From Aurantibrevibacter litoralis (GTDB lineage Bacteria > Bacteroidota > Bacteroidia > Flavobacteriales > Flavobacteriaceae): 14,366 bases of DNA. Numbering within the stretch: position 1 is the stretch's first letter; every line of letters begins with the position of its first letter. The DNA is taken from the NCBI RefSeq assembly GCF_034651555.1, contig NZ_JAYEEQ010000032.1:1-14366 (forward strand), written 5' to 3'. The position numbers were made by a program, and so were the translations under genes. A model generated the notes under the pieces. That model was not told the DNA's origin and made no database searches. It worked only from the letters and a program-made list of their open reading frames with translations. Below are positions 7,755 through 14,078 of this stretch, piece after piece.

Positions 7755-8456
7755 TTATTGTCCGTAATAGGCATCTTTGCCGTGCTTACGTTTATAGTGT
7801 TTTTTTATCAGTGAATTCTTTAATTTGGGGGCTTCAGGGTTTATTTGAAGAGTTAAATAGGCCATTTGGGCAACGGTTTCCAGTACTTTACTGTTATACA
7901 CCGCTTTGGCCGCTGTTTTGCCCCAGGCAAAGGGACCGTGATTGCCCAATAATACCATTTCGACTTCTTCCGGAGAAAGATTCCGTTCTTTGAAACAATC
8001 CAAAATCTGTATGCCGGTATTGTGCTCGTAGTTCCCTTCTATCAAATGATCTTTCATGGGGGCTGCGCAGGGGATATCGGCCGTTAAGTGGTCGGCATGG
8101 GTCGTTCCGAAAATTGGAATATCTCGCTGGGCCTGAGCCCATGCCACAGAGTATGTAGCATGTGTATGGGCAATGCCGCCTATATGGGCCCAATTTTTAT
8201 ATAAAAAAGCATGGGTTTTGGTGTCGGATGAAGGTCTCATGGAGCCTTCGATAATGTGGTTATCATAGTCTAATACCACCATATCTTCAACCTTCAGCTT
8301 TTCATAGGGTACACCGCTGGGTTTTATGGCAAAAACACCCTTTTTTCTATCTACCGCACTTACATTCCCGAAGGTATAGATGACCAAACCCAATGCGTTG
8401 AGCTCCATATTGGCCTCATAACATTCTTGCTTTAATGCTTTATATTTGGAATTCAT
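7755..8456 (-). CDS. araD: L-ribulose-5-phosphate 4-epimerase
   Basis: This is a 233-residue class II aldolase/adducin-fold enzyme converting L-ribulose-5-phosphate to D-xylulose-5-phosphate in the cytoplasm. The zinc ligands are His97 and His99 (AHTHATYS) and His173 (GNHGPFAWG). Asp122 in THADHL and Tyr231 in the terminal YYGQ match the known catalytic Asp and Tyr of E. coli AraD with a constant +2 offset. SMRPSSDT (72-79) is the phosphate/substrate loop. The ATG at 8454-8456 lies inside the 3' end of araB, giving a 17-bp overlap that suggests translational coupling. It is complete, with no oddities. Confidence 0.98.
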   Translation of the reverse strand: MNSKYKALKQECYEANMELNALGLVIYTFGNVSAVDRKKGVFAIKPSGVPYEKLKVEDMVVLDYDNHIIEGSMRPSSDTKTHAFLYKNWAHIGGIAHTHATYSVAWAQAQRDIPIFGTTHADHLTADIPCAAPMKDHLIEGNYEHNTGIQILDCFKERNLSPEEVEMVLLGNHGPFAWGKTAAKAVYNSKVLETVAQMAYLTLQINPEAPKLKNSLIKKHYKRKHGKDAYYGQ

Positions 8457-10131
8457 GAGCCTCTTTTTTTAAGGTGTTTTCTACAAATTTGCCCAATTGA
8501 TCGTAAGCTTTCATTGCCTCTTTGTAGGCTTCTACCTTGTTGGGCTCCGGGAAATATTCCGCTTCAAAGTCGCTTCCCATTTTGGCAGCAGCCTGCGTAA
8601 CTGAGTTATAAATTCCGGCTGCTACAGCGGCATATATCGCCGCTCCCAGAGCAGGCGCCTGATCGGAGGCTGCCACTTTAATCGGCATATTCATCACATT
8701 TGCCAAGGTTTGCATGACGTAGGGCGATTTCCGGGCCACCCCGCCAATTCCAATAACGGTATCGATCTGTATCCCTTCCTCTTTAAATCGATCGGCTATT
8801 TTTTTAGAGCCAAAGCAAATGGCATTTATTAAGGCTTTAAAAATGTGAGGGGCTTTACTCCCCAAAGACAAATACGCAATGGCACTTTTAAGGTTTTGGT
8901 CAGCGTCCGGAGTACGTCGCCCGTTGATCCAGTCTAGCGCTATGGGGATACTGTCTTCAATGGGAATGGCTGCTGCGGCATCGGACAGTTTTTTGATAAA
9001 ATTGATTTCTATTTCCTCCTTTAGATCCTTTTTCTGTTGTTCAGAAAGGATTTTTGAGGTCATGACCAAATGCTCCACCGGCCAGGAAAGTACATCCTTA
9101 AACCAGGCCAACAGATCTCCAAAAGCGGATTGTCCGGCTTCCAAACCTATCAGTCCGGGAATAACCGAGCCATCTACTTGTCCGCAAATTCCTTTTATGG
9201 TTTTTTGGTTTACTTCCTCCTCACCCGCTACAATGATATCGCAGGTGGATGTTCCCATGACCCGTACCAAAGCATGCTCCACAATTTTGGCACCCACAGC
9301 GCCGGCATGGGCGTCGAAGGTGCCCACAGCAACTACGGTATCTGTGGTAAGACCTAATTTTACAGCCCATTCCTTACTTAGCTTTCCCGCAATTTCATTG
9401 GAAGTATAGGTTTCCTGATAAAGACGATTTCTTAGTGCACCCAAATAAGGATCTAACGTATCTAAAAATTCTTTGGATGGAAGCCCATTCCACTCGCTAT
9501 GCCACATGGCCTTATGCCCTGCCGCACATCGGCTGCGCTTAAAGGAATTTACATCTTTTTCGGCTATGAGCAGGTAGGTCATGATGTCACAATGCTCCAT
9601 CCAGGTGTAGGCGGCCTTCTTTACCGCATCATCTACTCTGGAAATATGTAAAATTTTGGCCCAAAACCATTCCGAAGAATAAATACCACCCACATATTTG
9701 GTGTAGTTTTCACCTCCCCAATTTGCCGCAAGGGTATTAATTTCATCGGCTTCTTTTATGGCGGTATGGTCTTTCCATAACACCATCATGGCGTTGGGAT
9801 TTTCCGTAAAGCCTGCTACCATGGCCAGAGGCACACCGTCTTTGGTGACCGGAACCGGAGAGGAACCAGTGGTATCTATACAAATTCCTTTTATATCCTC
9901 AGCGTTTACACCACTCCGCGCAACGATGGTTTTAATGGTGTGCTCTAGGCCCTCAATATGATCCAGCGGGTGTTGCCGAAACTGATTCAGTCCCGGATTG
10001 CAATAGAACCCGTCTCGCCATCGTTTATAGTAATTTACCTCGGCATCTATTTCTTTGCCGTCTGCGGAATCTATCAGCACAGCTCTTACCGAGTCTGTTC
10101 CGTAATCCAATCCTATTACATAATTCTTCAT
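8440..10131 (-). CDS. araB: Ribulokinase
   Basis: This is a 563-residue FGGY-family sugar kinase that phosphorylates L-ribulose at O5 with ATP. The N-terminal phosphate-1 motif is GLDYGTDSVRAVLID (7-21), the catalytic Asp is Asp273 in GTFDAHAGAVGA, MGTSTCD (292-298) follows, and the C-terminal ATP-binding block is GIGGVARKSPYVMQTLA (461-477). I use the ATG at 10129-10131, since the frame can be extended to 10194 but the extra 21 residues do not resemble the family and 563 is close to the 566 of E. coli AraB. The gene overlaps araD by 17 bp and follows the GH51 gene by 85 bp, the longest gap inside the operon. Confidence 0.97.
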   Translation of the reverse strand: MKNYVIGLDYGTDSVRAVLIDSADGKEIDAEVNYYKRWRDGFYCNPGLNQFRQHPLDHIEGLEHTIKTIVARSGVNAEDIKGICIDTTGSSPVPVTKDGVPLAMVAGFTENPNAMMVLWKDHTAIKEADEINTLAANWGGENYTKYVGGIYSSEWFWAKILHISRVDDAVKKAAYTWMEHCDIMTYLLIAEKDVNSFKRSRCAAGHKAMWHSEWNGLPSKEFLDTLDPYLGALRNRLYQETYTSNEIAGKLSKEWAVKLGLTTDTVVAVGTFDAHAGAVGAKIVEHALVRVMGTSTCDIIVAGEEEVNQKTIKGICGQVDGSVIPGLIGLEAGQSAFGDLLAWFKDVLSWPVEHLVMTSKILSEQQKKDLKEEIEINFIKKLSDAAAAIPIEDSIPIALDWINGRRTPDADQNLKSAIAYLSLGSKAPHIFKALINAICFGSKKIADRFKEEGIQIDTVIGIGGVARKSPYVMQTLANVMNMPIKVAASDQAPALGAAIYAAVAAGIYNSVTQAAAKMGSDFEAEYFPEPNKVEAYKEAMKAYDQLGKFVENTLKKEAHEFQI

Positions 10132-10216
10132 ACTCTTCGCCCTGCGTTTTTGAAGTATCCATTGAGCGCTTGTCTCCTTACAGACATCAACCACCTCATT
10201 TTACAATTCCTAAGTC

Positions 10217-11770
10217 CTATTTGGTTCCCTTTAATACCACCACGGAAAAAGGAGGAAGTTCCACATCCAGTTTTCCTTTTTTAAATTGATAAGACTTAAA
10301 TTCAACCGGTTTAATGTTTTCAGGTTTATCAAAGGTATTGTGATCTTGTAACTTTCCTGATTTTAAAATAACACCTTCGATTTTCTTCATTTTCAACTCA
10401 GACAAATCTATAGATACTTTGTTTGCCTTTTTTGCATCGATATTAACTAGAGAAATATTAACCGCATCGTTTTGATCTAAGGAAGCTGATGCCGTAATCG
10501 CAGGTAGCGATTCTCCATTGTACGTATATTTTGGAGATTCAAAAGATAGGGGCAACAATTTGGCATCGTGATGCACATTGTACATTTTCATGACATGATA
10601 GGTTGGGGTCAAAATCATTTTCTCTTCCTTCGTTAAAATGACTGCTTGAAGTACGTTTACGGTTTGTGCCAAATTGGCCATTTTTACCCGATCCGCATGG
10701 TTGTTAAAAATATTCAGCACCATTCCGGCAATCATGGCATCGCGCATGGTATTTTGCTGATATAAAAACCCAGGATTGGTTCCTTCCTCCACATTGTACC
10801 AGCCACCCCACTCATCAACAATTAAATCCACTTTTTTTTCCGTATCATATTTATCCATAATGGCCACATGCTTCTCTATGAGTTCATTCATTAACCAAGA
10901 TTCCTTCATGGTGCCAAAATAATGTTCCTCCGTAAAAGCGGTGTCAGGTCCCTTTGCCTTCCAATCGATTACCGAATAATGATGTAATGCCACGCCTTGT
11001 AATAAATTGTGTGGAATATTTTTCATTAAAACCTCTGTCCAGTTATAATCATCGTTACTCGCTCCGGAGGCTATTTTGTATAGACCTCCGTCAACATCAG
11101 CATCGGACATAAAGGTAGCATACAACCTGTAAATATCTGCATAGTACTCCGGACGCATATTACCACCACAACCCCATGCCTCATTACCAACGCCCCAATA
11201 CTTTACCGTCCAAGGTACATCTCTACCATTCTCTCTTCTTAAATCGGACATTGGACTTTTTCCTTTAAAATTAGTGTATTGTACCCAATCGGCCAGTTCC
11301 TGAACCGAACCGCTGCCCACATTTCCAGATAAATAAGGTTCGGCTCCCAAGGTTTCACACAGATTAAGAAAATCATGCGTTCCGAAGCTATTATTTTCTG
11401 TTACGCCTCCCCACCAAGTATTTACAATAGTGGGTCGGTTTTCTTTGGGGCCAATGCCGTCCTTCCAGTGGTAGGTATCTGCAAAGCATCCTCCGGGCCA
11501 GCGTAGGTTTGGAATTTTAAGCGCTTTAAGCGCATCAATAATATCATTTCGAACCCCTTCCGAATTTGGAATAGGGCTATTTTCACCTACATAAAAACCT
11601 TCGTAGATACATCGCCCTAAATGCTCTGCAAAATGACCGTAAATATGTTTACTAATAATAATTTCTTCGGCAGGATTTTGAATTTTAACCACTGTGGGCG
11701 CATCCTGAGAAAAAGCTGTACTTATTGCTCCTATTAAAACAAATGATAAAAAAATTCTTAAGCGTTCCAT
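10217..11770 (-). CDS. abfA: Secreted GH51 alpha-L-arabinofuranosidase
   Basis: This is a 517-residue glycoside hydrolase family 51 enzyme releasing terminal alpha-L-arabinofuranose from arabinan, arabinoxylan or arabinogalactan oligomers. Residues 1-21 form a Sec signal (IFLSFVLIGAISTAFS, then Q22), so it acts in the periplasm or outside. The N-terminal block YGHFAEHLGRCIYEGF (44-59) and LRWPGGCFADTYHW (89-102) are typical of GH51. The acid/base is Glu197 in GVGNEAWGCGG and the nucleophile is Glu320 in IVDEWGGWY. The C-terminal part (from ~410) is the usual beta-sandwich ending in ELPPFSVVVLK. As the first gene of the operon it couples polymer attack to arabinose catabolism. It is complete, and the ATG at 11770 is fixed by the signal peptide. 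Confidence 0.96.
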   Translation of the reverse strand: MERLRIFLSFVLIGAISTAFSQDAPTVVKIQNPAEEIIISKHIYGHFAEHLGRCIYEGFYVGENSPIPNSEGVRNDIIDALKALKIPNLRWPGGCFADTYHWKDGIGPKENRPTIVNTWWGGVTENNSFGTHDFLNLCETLGAEPYLSGNVGSGSVQELADWVQYTNFKGKSPMSDLRRENGRDVPWTVKYWGVGNEAWGCGGNMRPEYYADIYRLYATFMSDADVDGGLYKIASGASNDDYNWTEVLMKNIPHNLLQGVALHHYSVIDWKAKGPDTAFTEEHYFGTMKESWLMNELIEKHVAIMDKYDTEKKVDLIVDEWGGWYNVEEGTNPGFLYQQNTMRDAMIAGMVLNIFNNHADRVKMANLAQTVNVLQAVILTKEEKMILTPTYHVMKMYNVHHDAKLLPLSFESPKYTYNGESLPAITASASLDQNDAVNISLVNIDAKKANKVSIDLSELKMKKIEGVILKSGKLQDHNTFDKPENIKPVEFKSYQFKKGKLDVELPPFSVVVLKGTK

Positions 11771-11871
11771 AATTAAAGTTTAAGTGATACAATACTGGCG
11801 TGATCATTCTTGGATCGGTCATGATAACATGTAATAAGCACTAACAATTATAAAAATGTCTGGGCTTAAAA

Positions 11872-11879
11872 CAAATTTA
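11872..11879 (-). promoter_or_regulatory. Candidate -7 box for the arabinose operon
   Basis: TAAATTTG on the minus strand fits the Bacteroidota -7 consensus TAnnTTTG and lies 102 bp upstream of the GH51 start codon. I see no good TTG at the -33 distance, which would fit a regulated promoter but also weakens the call. The 6-bp inverted repeat CGTTTT/AAAACG (11887-11904) sits immediately upstream, a natural place for a repressor. Confidence 0.4.
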
Positions 11880-11888
11880 TGCTTTACG

Positions 11889-11903
11889 TTTTGTTATAAA
11901 AAC
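11889..11903. promoter_or_regulatory. Candidate AraR operator, degenerate copy
   Basis: TTTTGTTATAAAAAC resembles the two sites at 11933 and 12095 after a one-base gap (TTTTGT-TATAAAAA against TTTTGTGTATAAAAA). It overlaps the inverted repeat CGTTTT(11887-11892)/AAAACG(11899-11904) just upstream of the operon -7 box. Assignment to AraR is inference from position. Confidence 0.3.
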
Positions 11904-11932
11904 GCCTTTAAAATAAAATTTTTTAAAAGTGT

Positions 11933-11947
11933 TTTTTATACACAATA
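11933..11947 (-). promoter_or_regulatory. Candidate AraR operator, operon side
   Basis: The minus strand reads TATTGTGTATAAAAA, matching 13 of 15 positions of the plus-strand site at 12095-12109. The two sites lie at opposite ends of the divergent intergenic region, 162 bp apart, which suits a local repressor that controls both promoters and could form a loop. Confidence 0.4.
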
Positions 11948-12045
11948 AAAGAAGTAAAATATTTTAATATGTACAAACTAAATCTAATTTTATTCCCTTT
12001 AATTTTCAATCGGCACAAATTGAAAGCTTTGTATGGTATCACTTG

Positions 12046-12053
12046 TAATTTTG
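12046..12053 (+). promoter_or_regulatory. Candidate araR promoter -7 box
   Basis: TAATTTTG fits TAnnTTTG, with a TTG at 12020-12022, 23 bp upstream, at the long end of the accepted spacing. A 7-bp direct repeat TTTGTAT (12028-12034 and 12050-12056) is spaced 22 bp, about two helical turns, and overlaps the box. Confidence 0.3.
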
Positions 12054-12094
12054 TATAGGCTAATTACTACATAACAGACTCAAAAAATAAATGA

Positions 12095-12109
12095 TTTTGT
12101 GTACAAAAA
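12095..12109 (+). promoter_or_regulatory. Candidate AraR operator, araR side
   Basis: TTTTGTGTACAAAAA contains the inverted repeat TTTTGT-GT-ACAAAA and matches the site at 11933-11947 at 13 of 15 positions. It lies ~40 bp downstream of the proposed araR -7 box, so bound AraR would block its own transcription. It also covers the alternative GTG start at 12099, which favours the later start. Confidence 0.4.
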
Positions 12110-12149
12110 TGTCCTTAAGTTACATAACTTGCATTTTAAAATTTATTCG

Positions 12150-12839
12150 GTGTTACACAATTACAATTCAGAAGACAAAGTACTCTTAGCCGTAGATTGT
12201 ATCATCTTCGGTTTTGATAGTGAAGGTTTAAAAGTTTTATTGATCAAAAGGGACTTTGAACCGGAAAAAGGCAAATGGTCCCTCATAGGCGGTTTTCTCA
12301 AAAAAGAAGAAAATCTAGATCAGGCCGCCATTCGAATTCTACATCATTTAACAGGCCTAAACAATATTTACATGGAGCAGCTCTATGCGTTTAGCAAAGT
12401 AGATCGTGATCCGGCCGAACGTACCATTTCCGTAGCTTATTATGCGCTAATTGATATTGCATCGCATAGCAACGACCTTATTCGGCTCGACGCAGCACAG
12501 TGGTTTAACCTAAGAACTGCACCCAAACTCATTTTTGATCACGATAGAATGCTAGCAAGGGCTATTGCCCGTCTGCGCAGAAGAGCCAGAACCAAACCTA
12601 TTGGTTTTGAACTTTTGCCAGAAAAATTTACCATGAAACAGTTGCAATCCTTGTATGAAGCCATTTTAGATGAAAAACTAGACAAGCGCAATTTTATCAC
12701 TAAAGTAAATTCTCTGGAGATTCTTATAAAATTAGATGAAAAAGACATGTCTGTGTCACGAAAAGGTGCTTATCTTTTTAAATTTGATAAAGCCAATTAC
12801 GATCTTAAAATTGAAGATGGATTTAATTTTAAAATCTAA
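12150..12839 (+). CDS. araR: AraR-type Nudix-related transcriptional regulator
   Basis: This is a 229-residue NrtR/AraR-like regulator, likely the arabinose-responsive repressor of the divergent operon. Residues 8-120 form a Nudix fold (KVLLAVDCIIFGFDSEGLKV, then RDFEPEKGKWSLIGGFLKK). The Nudix helix, normally G-x5-E-x7-REUxEExGU, reads GGFLKKEENLDQAAIRILHH, then LTGL. The catalytic Glu residues of the REUxEE part are gone, so it should bind a ligand without hydrolysing it. Residues ~152-212 form the C-terminal winged helix (FTMKQLQSLYEAILDEKLDK, then RNFITKVNSLEIL). I prefer the GTG at 12150 because LHNYNSEDKVLLAVD aligns with the usual N-terminus. A GTG at 12099 would add 17 residues, is preceded by an A-rich leader, and remains possible. 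It is divergent from abfA-araBDA across a shared control region. Confidence 0.92.
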   Translation: MLHNYNSEDKVLLAVDCIIFGFDSEGLKVLLIKRDFEPEKGKWSLIGGFLKKEENLDQAAIRILHHLTGLNNIYMEQLYAFSKVDRDPAERTISVAYYALIDIASHSNDLIRLDAAQWFNLRTAPKLIFDHDRMLARAIARLRRRARTKPIGFELLPEKFTMKQLQSLYEAILDEKLDKRNFITKVNSLEILIKLDEKDMSVSRKGAYLFKFDKANYDLKIEDGFNFKI

Positions 12840-12841
12840 GA

Positions 12842-12859
12842 GTGCTTCTCAAGAAGTAC
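12842..12859 (+). terminator. Hairpin immediately after araR
   Basis: GTGCTTC-TCAA-GAAGTAC is a 7-bp stem with one G·T pair, starting 2 bp after the araR stop. No clear T-tract follows, so it is a weak terminator candidate or RNA end-stabilising hairpin. Confidence 0.4.
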
Positions 12860-12908
12860 CACACCCTAAATAAATCTTTAGCTATACCGATAGAGGTAAC
12901 TACTCATC

Positions 12909-13118
12909 TTACTCATTAATAAAAACGAATTCTGATGATGGGTGATGAAACGAAAAATTTATTTCTTTAGCGGATGAACACAAAGCAGAATCATCGCCAA
13001 AAATTAATTTAATACCTTCTGTAAACCTTCAGGTGTCGCCATCTTCTGCTTTAGTGTCTTTGCGACTTATTTCAGCCTTCAACAAATTTATTACACGTTT
13101 TGCCTTTTGCGTATGCAT
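12909..13118 (-). pseudogene. Small hypothetical gene interrupted by TGA
   Basis: An ATG at 13116-13118 opens a frame of 29 residues beginning MHTQKAKRVINLLKAEIS and ending in a TGA at 13029-13031. The same frame continues for another 39 residues (RFTEGIKLIFGDDSALC, and a C-terminus HHPSSEFVFINE) to the TAA at 12909-12911. Both halves look like one ~69-residue, helical, charged protein, so a single nonsense change is the simplest reading. It starts only 4 bp after the stop of a tiny upstream frame on the same strand, as in an operon. I do not recognise the family. Alternatives are a genuine 29-residue peptide or chance. Confidence 0.35.
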
Positions 13119-13122
13119 AATT

Positions 13123-13239
13123 CTAATCGTCTATTTTACCTCTACCTTTTATCCTTGTTTGAAAATAATAGTAACCCGGTCTTAGTAGTAGTCCGCATAT
13201 AATAACACCAACCAGACAAGTAGGAATGAAAATCCCCAC
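13123..13239 (-). CDS. Tiny single-pass membrane peptide
   Basis: This is a 38-codon frame from a GTG, with a hydrophobic segment (IFIPTCLVGVIICGLLL, residues 3-19) followed at once by a basic, aromatic tail (RPGYYYFQTRIKGRGK, then IDD and TAG). The helix plus positive-inside tail is typical of a small inner-membrane protein. Upstream the frame continues through KYFKCS to a TGA at 13258-13260 that follows directly on an ATG at 13261-13263, so the original gene may have begun there and be damaged. It is coupled to the next small frame by a 4-bp gap and lies just past a large palindrome bordering the toxin-antitoxin module. Function unknown. Confidence 0.35.
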   Translation of the reverse strand: MGIFIPTCLVGVIICGLLLRPGYYYFQTRIKGRGKIDD

Positions 13240-13317
13240 CGAACATTTAAAGTACTTTCACATCAATCATTAAATGAAAAGTATGTAAAGATAAAATACG
13301 CAGATGTCGGATAAGAA

Positions 13318-13380
13318 CCAACGTTAGCAATTCCGAGTGGATTCGGCGATAGTTGAATCCGCCGTAATTGCCGTTATATA
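13318..13380. repeat. Imperfect long palindrome, attC-like, 3' of the toxin gene
   Basis: Nested complementary arms AACG (13320-13323)/CGTT (13372-13375), GCAATT (13327-13332)/AATTGC (13366-13371) and GGATTC (13339-13344)/GAATCC (13355-13360) fold into one stem. It has unpaired bases on one side (TTA) and a 10-nt loop. The layout of paired boxes separated by asymmetric bulges recalls integron attC sites or other cassette-border repeats. The site ends 20 bp from the yoeB stop. The conserved GTTRRRY box is not well matched here. Confidence 0.5.
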
Positions 13381-13400
13381 GTATTGGCAACAGTACTTGT

Positions 13401-13658
13401 TTAGTCATAATGAAATCTGCATTTCGCAATTAAAATCTCTCCTTCTTTGCATTGGTAAATCAGTCTATGCTCACTATCAATCCGTCTTGACCAAAATCCG
13501 GCGTATTTATGTTTTAAAGGCTCCGGTTTTCCAATTCCATCGAAAGGGTTTCGAGCAATGTCTTTTAAAAGTTCATTTATTTTCTTGAGCTTTTTCTTAT
13601 CCGTCTTTTGCCAATACAAATAATCTTCCCAAGACTCGTCAACGAAAACGTATTTCAT
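13401..13658 (-). CDS. yoeB: YoeB toxin (RelE-fold mRNA endoribonuclease)
   Basis: This is an 85-residue Txe/YoeB family toxin that binds the ribosomal A site and cleaves mRNA, blocked by its antitoxin YefM. It is close to E. coli YoeB (84 residues) along its whole length: ESWEDYLYWQKTDKKKLKKI (8-27), GKPEPLKH (43-50), GFWSRRI (54-60), EHRLIY (63-68) and the terminal CRFHYD. The catalytic set Glu46, Arg65, His83 and Tyr84 is intact at the same numbering, so it should be active. The ATG follows the antitoxin TAA with no intervening base, giving tight translational coupling. The module stands alone between two palindromes, which suggests horizontal acquisition. Confidence 0.96.
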   Translation of the reverse strand: MKYVFVDESWEDYLYWQKTDKKKLKKINELLKDIARNPFDGIGKPEPLKHKYAGFWSRRIDSEHRLIYQCKEGEILIAKCRFHYD

Positions 13659-13913
13659 TTAATCTTCAATTAAATCTTTTTTGAAAGTTGTTCCATTCTT
13701 TAGTTTATCAATTGCCGAATCTAATCTCAATTCATTTTTTCGAGAGGATAATTCATGATTTGTCGCCATTAAAGAATTGTATTCTTGCAAAGACATAACT
13801 ACAATGCCTGAATCTTTTCCGCGATTTATAATCAAAGTCTCAAAGTTTTTTACAACGTTGTCCAAGTAAGTCTTAATATCTTTTCTAAAATCAGAAACAG
13901 TTGTTATTTGCAT
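13659..13913 (-). CDS. yefM: YefM antitoxin (Phd/YefM family)
   Basis: This is an 84-residue antitoxin that binds YoeB and represses its own operon. The N-terminal DNA-binding part reads MQITTVSDFRKDIKTYLDNV (1-20), followed by LIINRGKDSGIVVMSLQEYN, the hallmark of the Phd/YefM fold. The C-terminal ~30 residues are charged and probably wrap the toxin (ending FKKDLIED). The frame can be extended upstream to 14009, but the extra 32 residues run back through the promoter and lack family similarity, so I start at the ATG 13911-13913. It is directly followed by yoeB. Confidence 0.94.
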   Translation of the reverse strand: MQITTVSDFRKDIKTYLDNVVKNFETLIINRGKDSGIVVMSLQEYNSLMATNHELSSRKNELRLDSAIDKLKNGTTFKKDLIED

Positions 13914-13929
13914 AATAGTATATTTTTTA

Positions 13930-13964
13930 AGTACAAATATATGTACAAAATATAGTCCATGCAA
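13930..13964 (-). promoter_or_regulatory. yefM-yoeB promoter with paired GTAC operators
   Basis: On the minus strand, TTG (13962-13964), 20 bp, then TATATTTG (13934-13941) make an excellent Bacteroidota promoter ~20 bp upstream of yefM. Two GTAC-centred boxes, TGTACA (13942-13947) and the imperfect AGTACA (13930-13935, plus-strand reading), have centres exactly 12 bp apart and flank the -7 box. The E. coli YefM-YoeB operator uses two palindromes with a TGTACA core at this same centre-to-centre distance, so conditional autorepression is expected. Confidence 0.65.
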
Positions 13965-13980
13965 TTTTTTTTTAGTTGTT

Positions 13981-14078
13981 GCCAACGACCCTAGGCATCG
14001 AGTAAACACTGGAACTTTATACCCAAACCTTTCGGTTTAGCACATACTGAACCGAGGGTACGTCCGTTGGTGTTAGGT
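13981..14078. repeat. Imperfect long palindrome, attC-like, 5' of the antitoxin gene
   Basis: The left arm CCAACGACCCT (13982-13992) pairs with AGGGT (14055-14059) and CGTTGG (14065-14070), with a 5-nt unpaired bulge (ACGTC) only on the right side. An internal hairpin AAACC-TTTC-GGTTT occupies 14025-14038. The right end carries GTTAGGT (14072-14078), a full match to the attC GTTRRRY core, followed by GCA as in many attC sites. The left boundary box is less clear. It lies 17 bp upstream of the yefM -33 element. Confidence 0.5.

Noticed and set aside
8879..9409. Long plus-strand open frame (176 residues) opposite araB
   Set aside because: It is antisense to a fully conserved ribulokinase, starts without context, and its residues mirror the codon pattern of araB. 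It is a shadow frame.
10132..10194. Upstream extension of araB by 21 codons
   Set aside because: The added residues do not match FGGY kinases and the length from the ATG at 10131 already equals the family norm.
13247..13429. 60-residue minus-strand frame past the toxin stop
   Set aside because: It runs through the long palindrome and overlaps the 3' end of yoeB. It has no family features.
13914..14009. Upstream extension of yefM by 32 codons
   Set aside because: It would translate through the promoter and operator. The YefM fold begins at MQITTVSDF.
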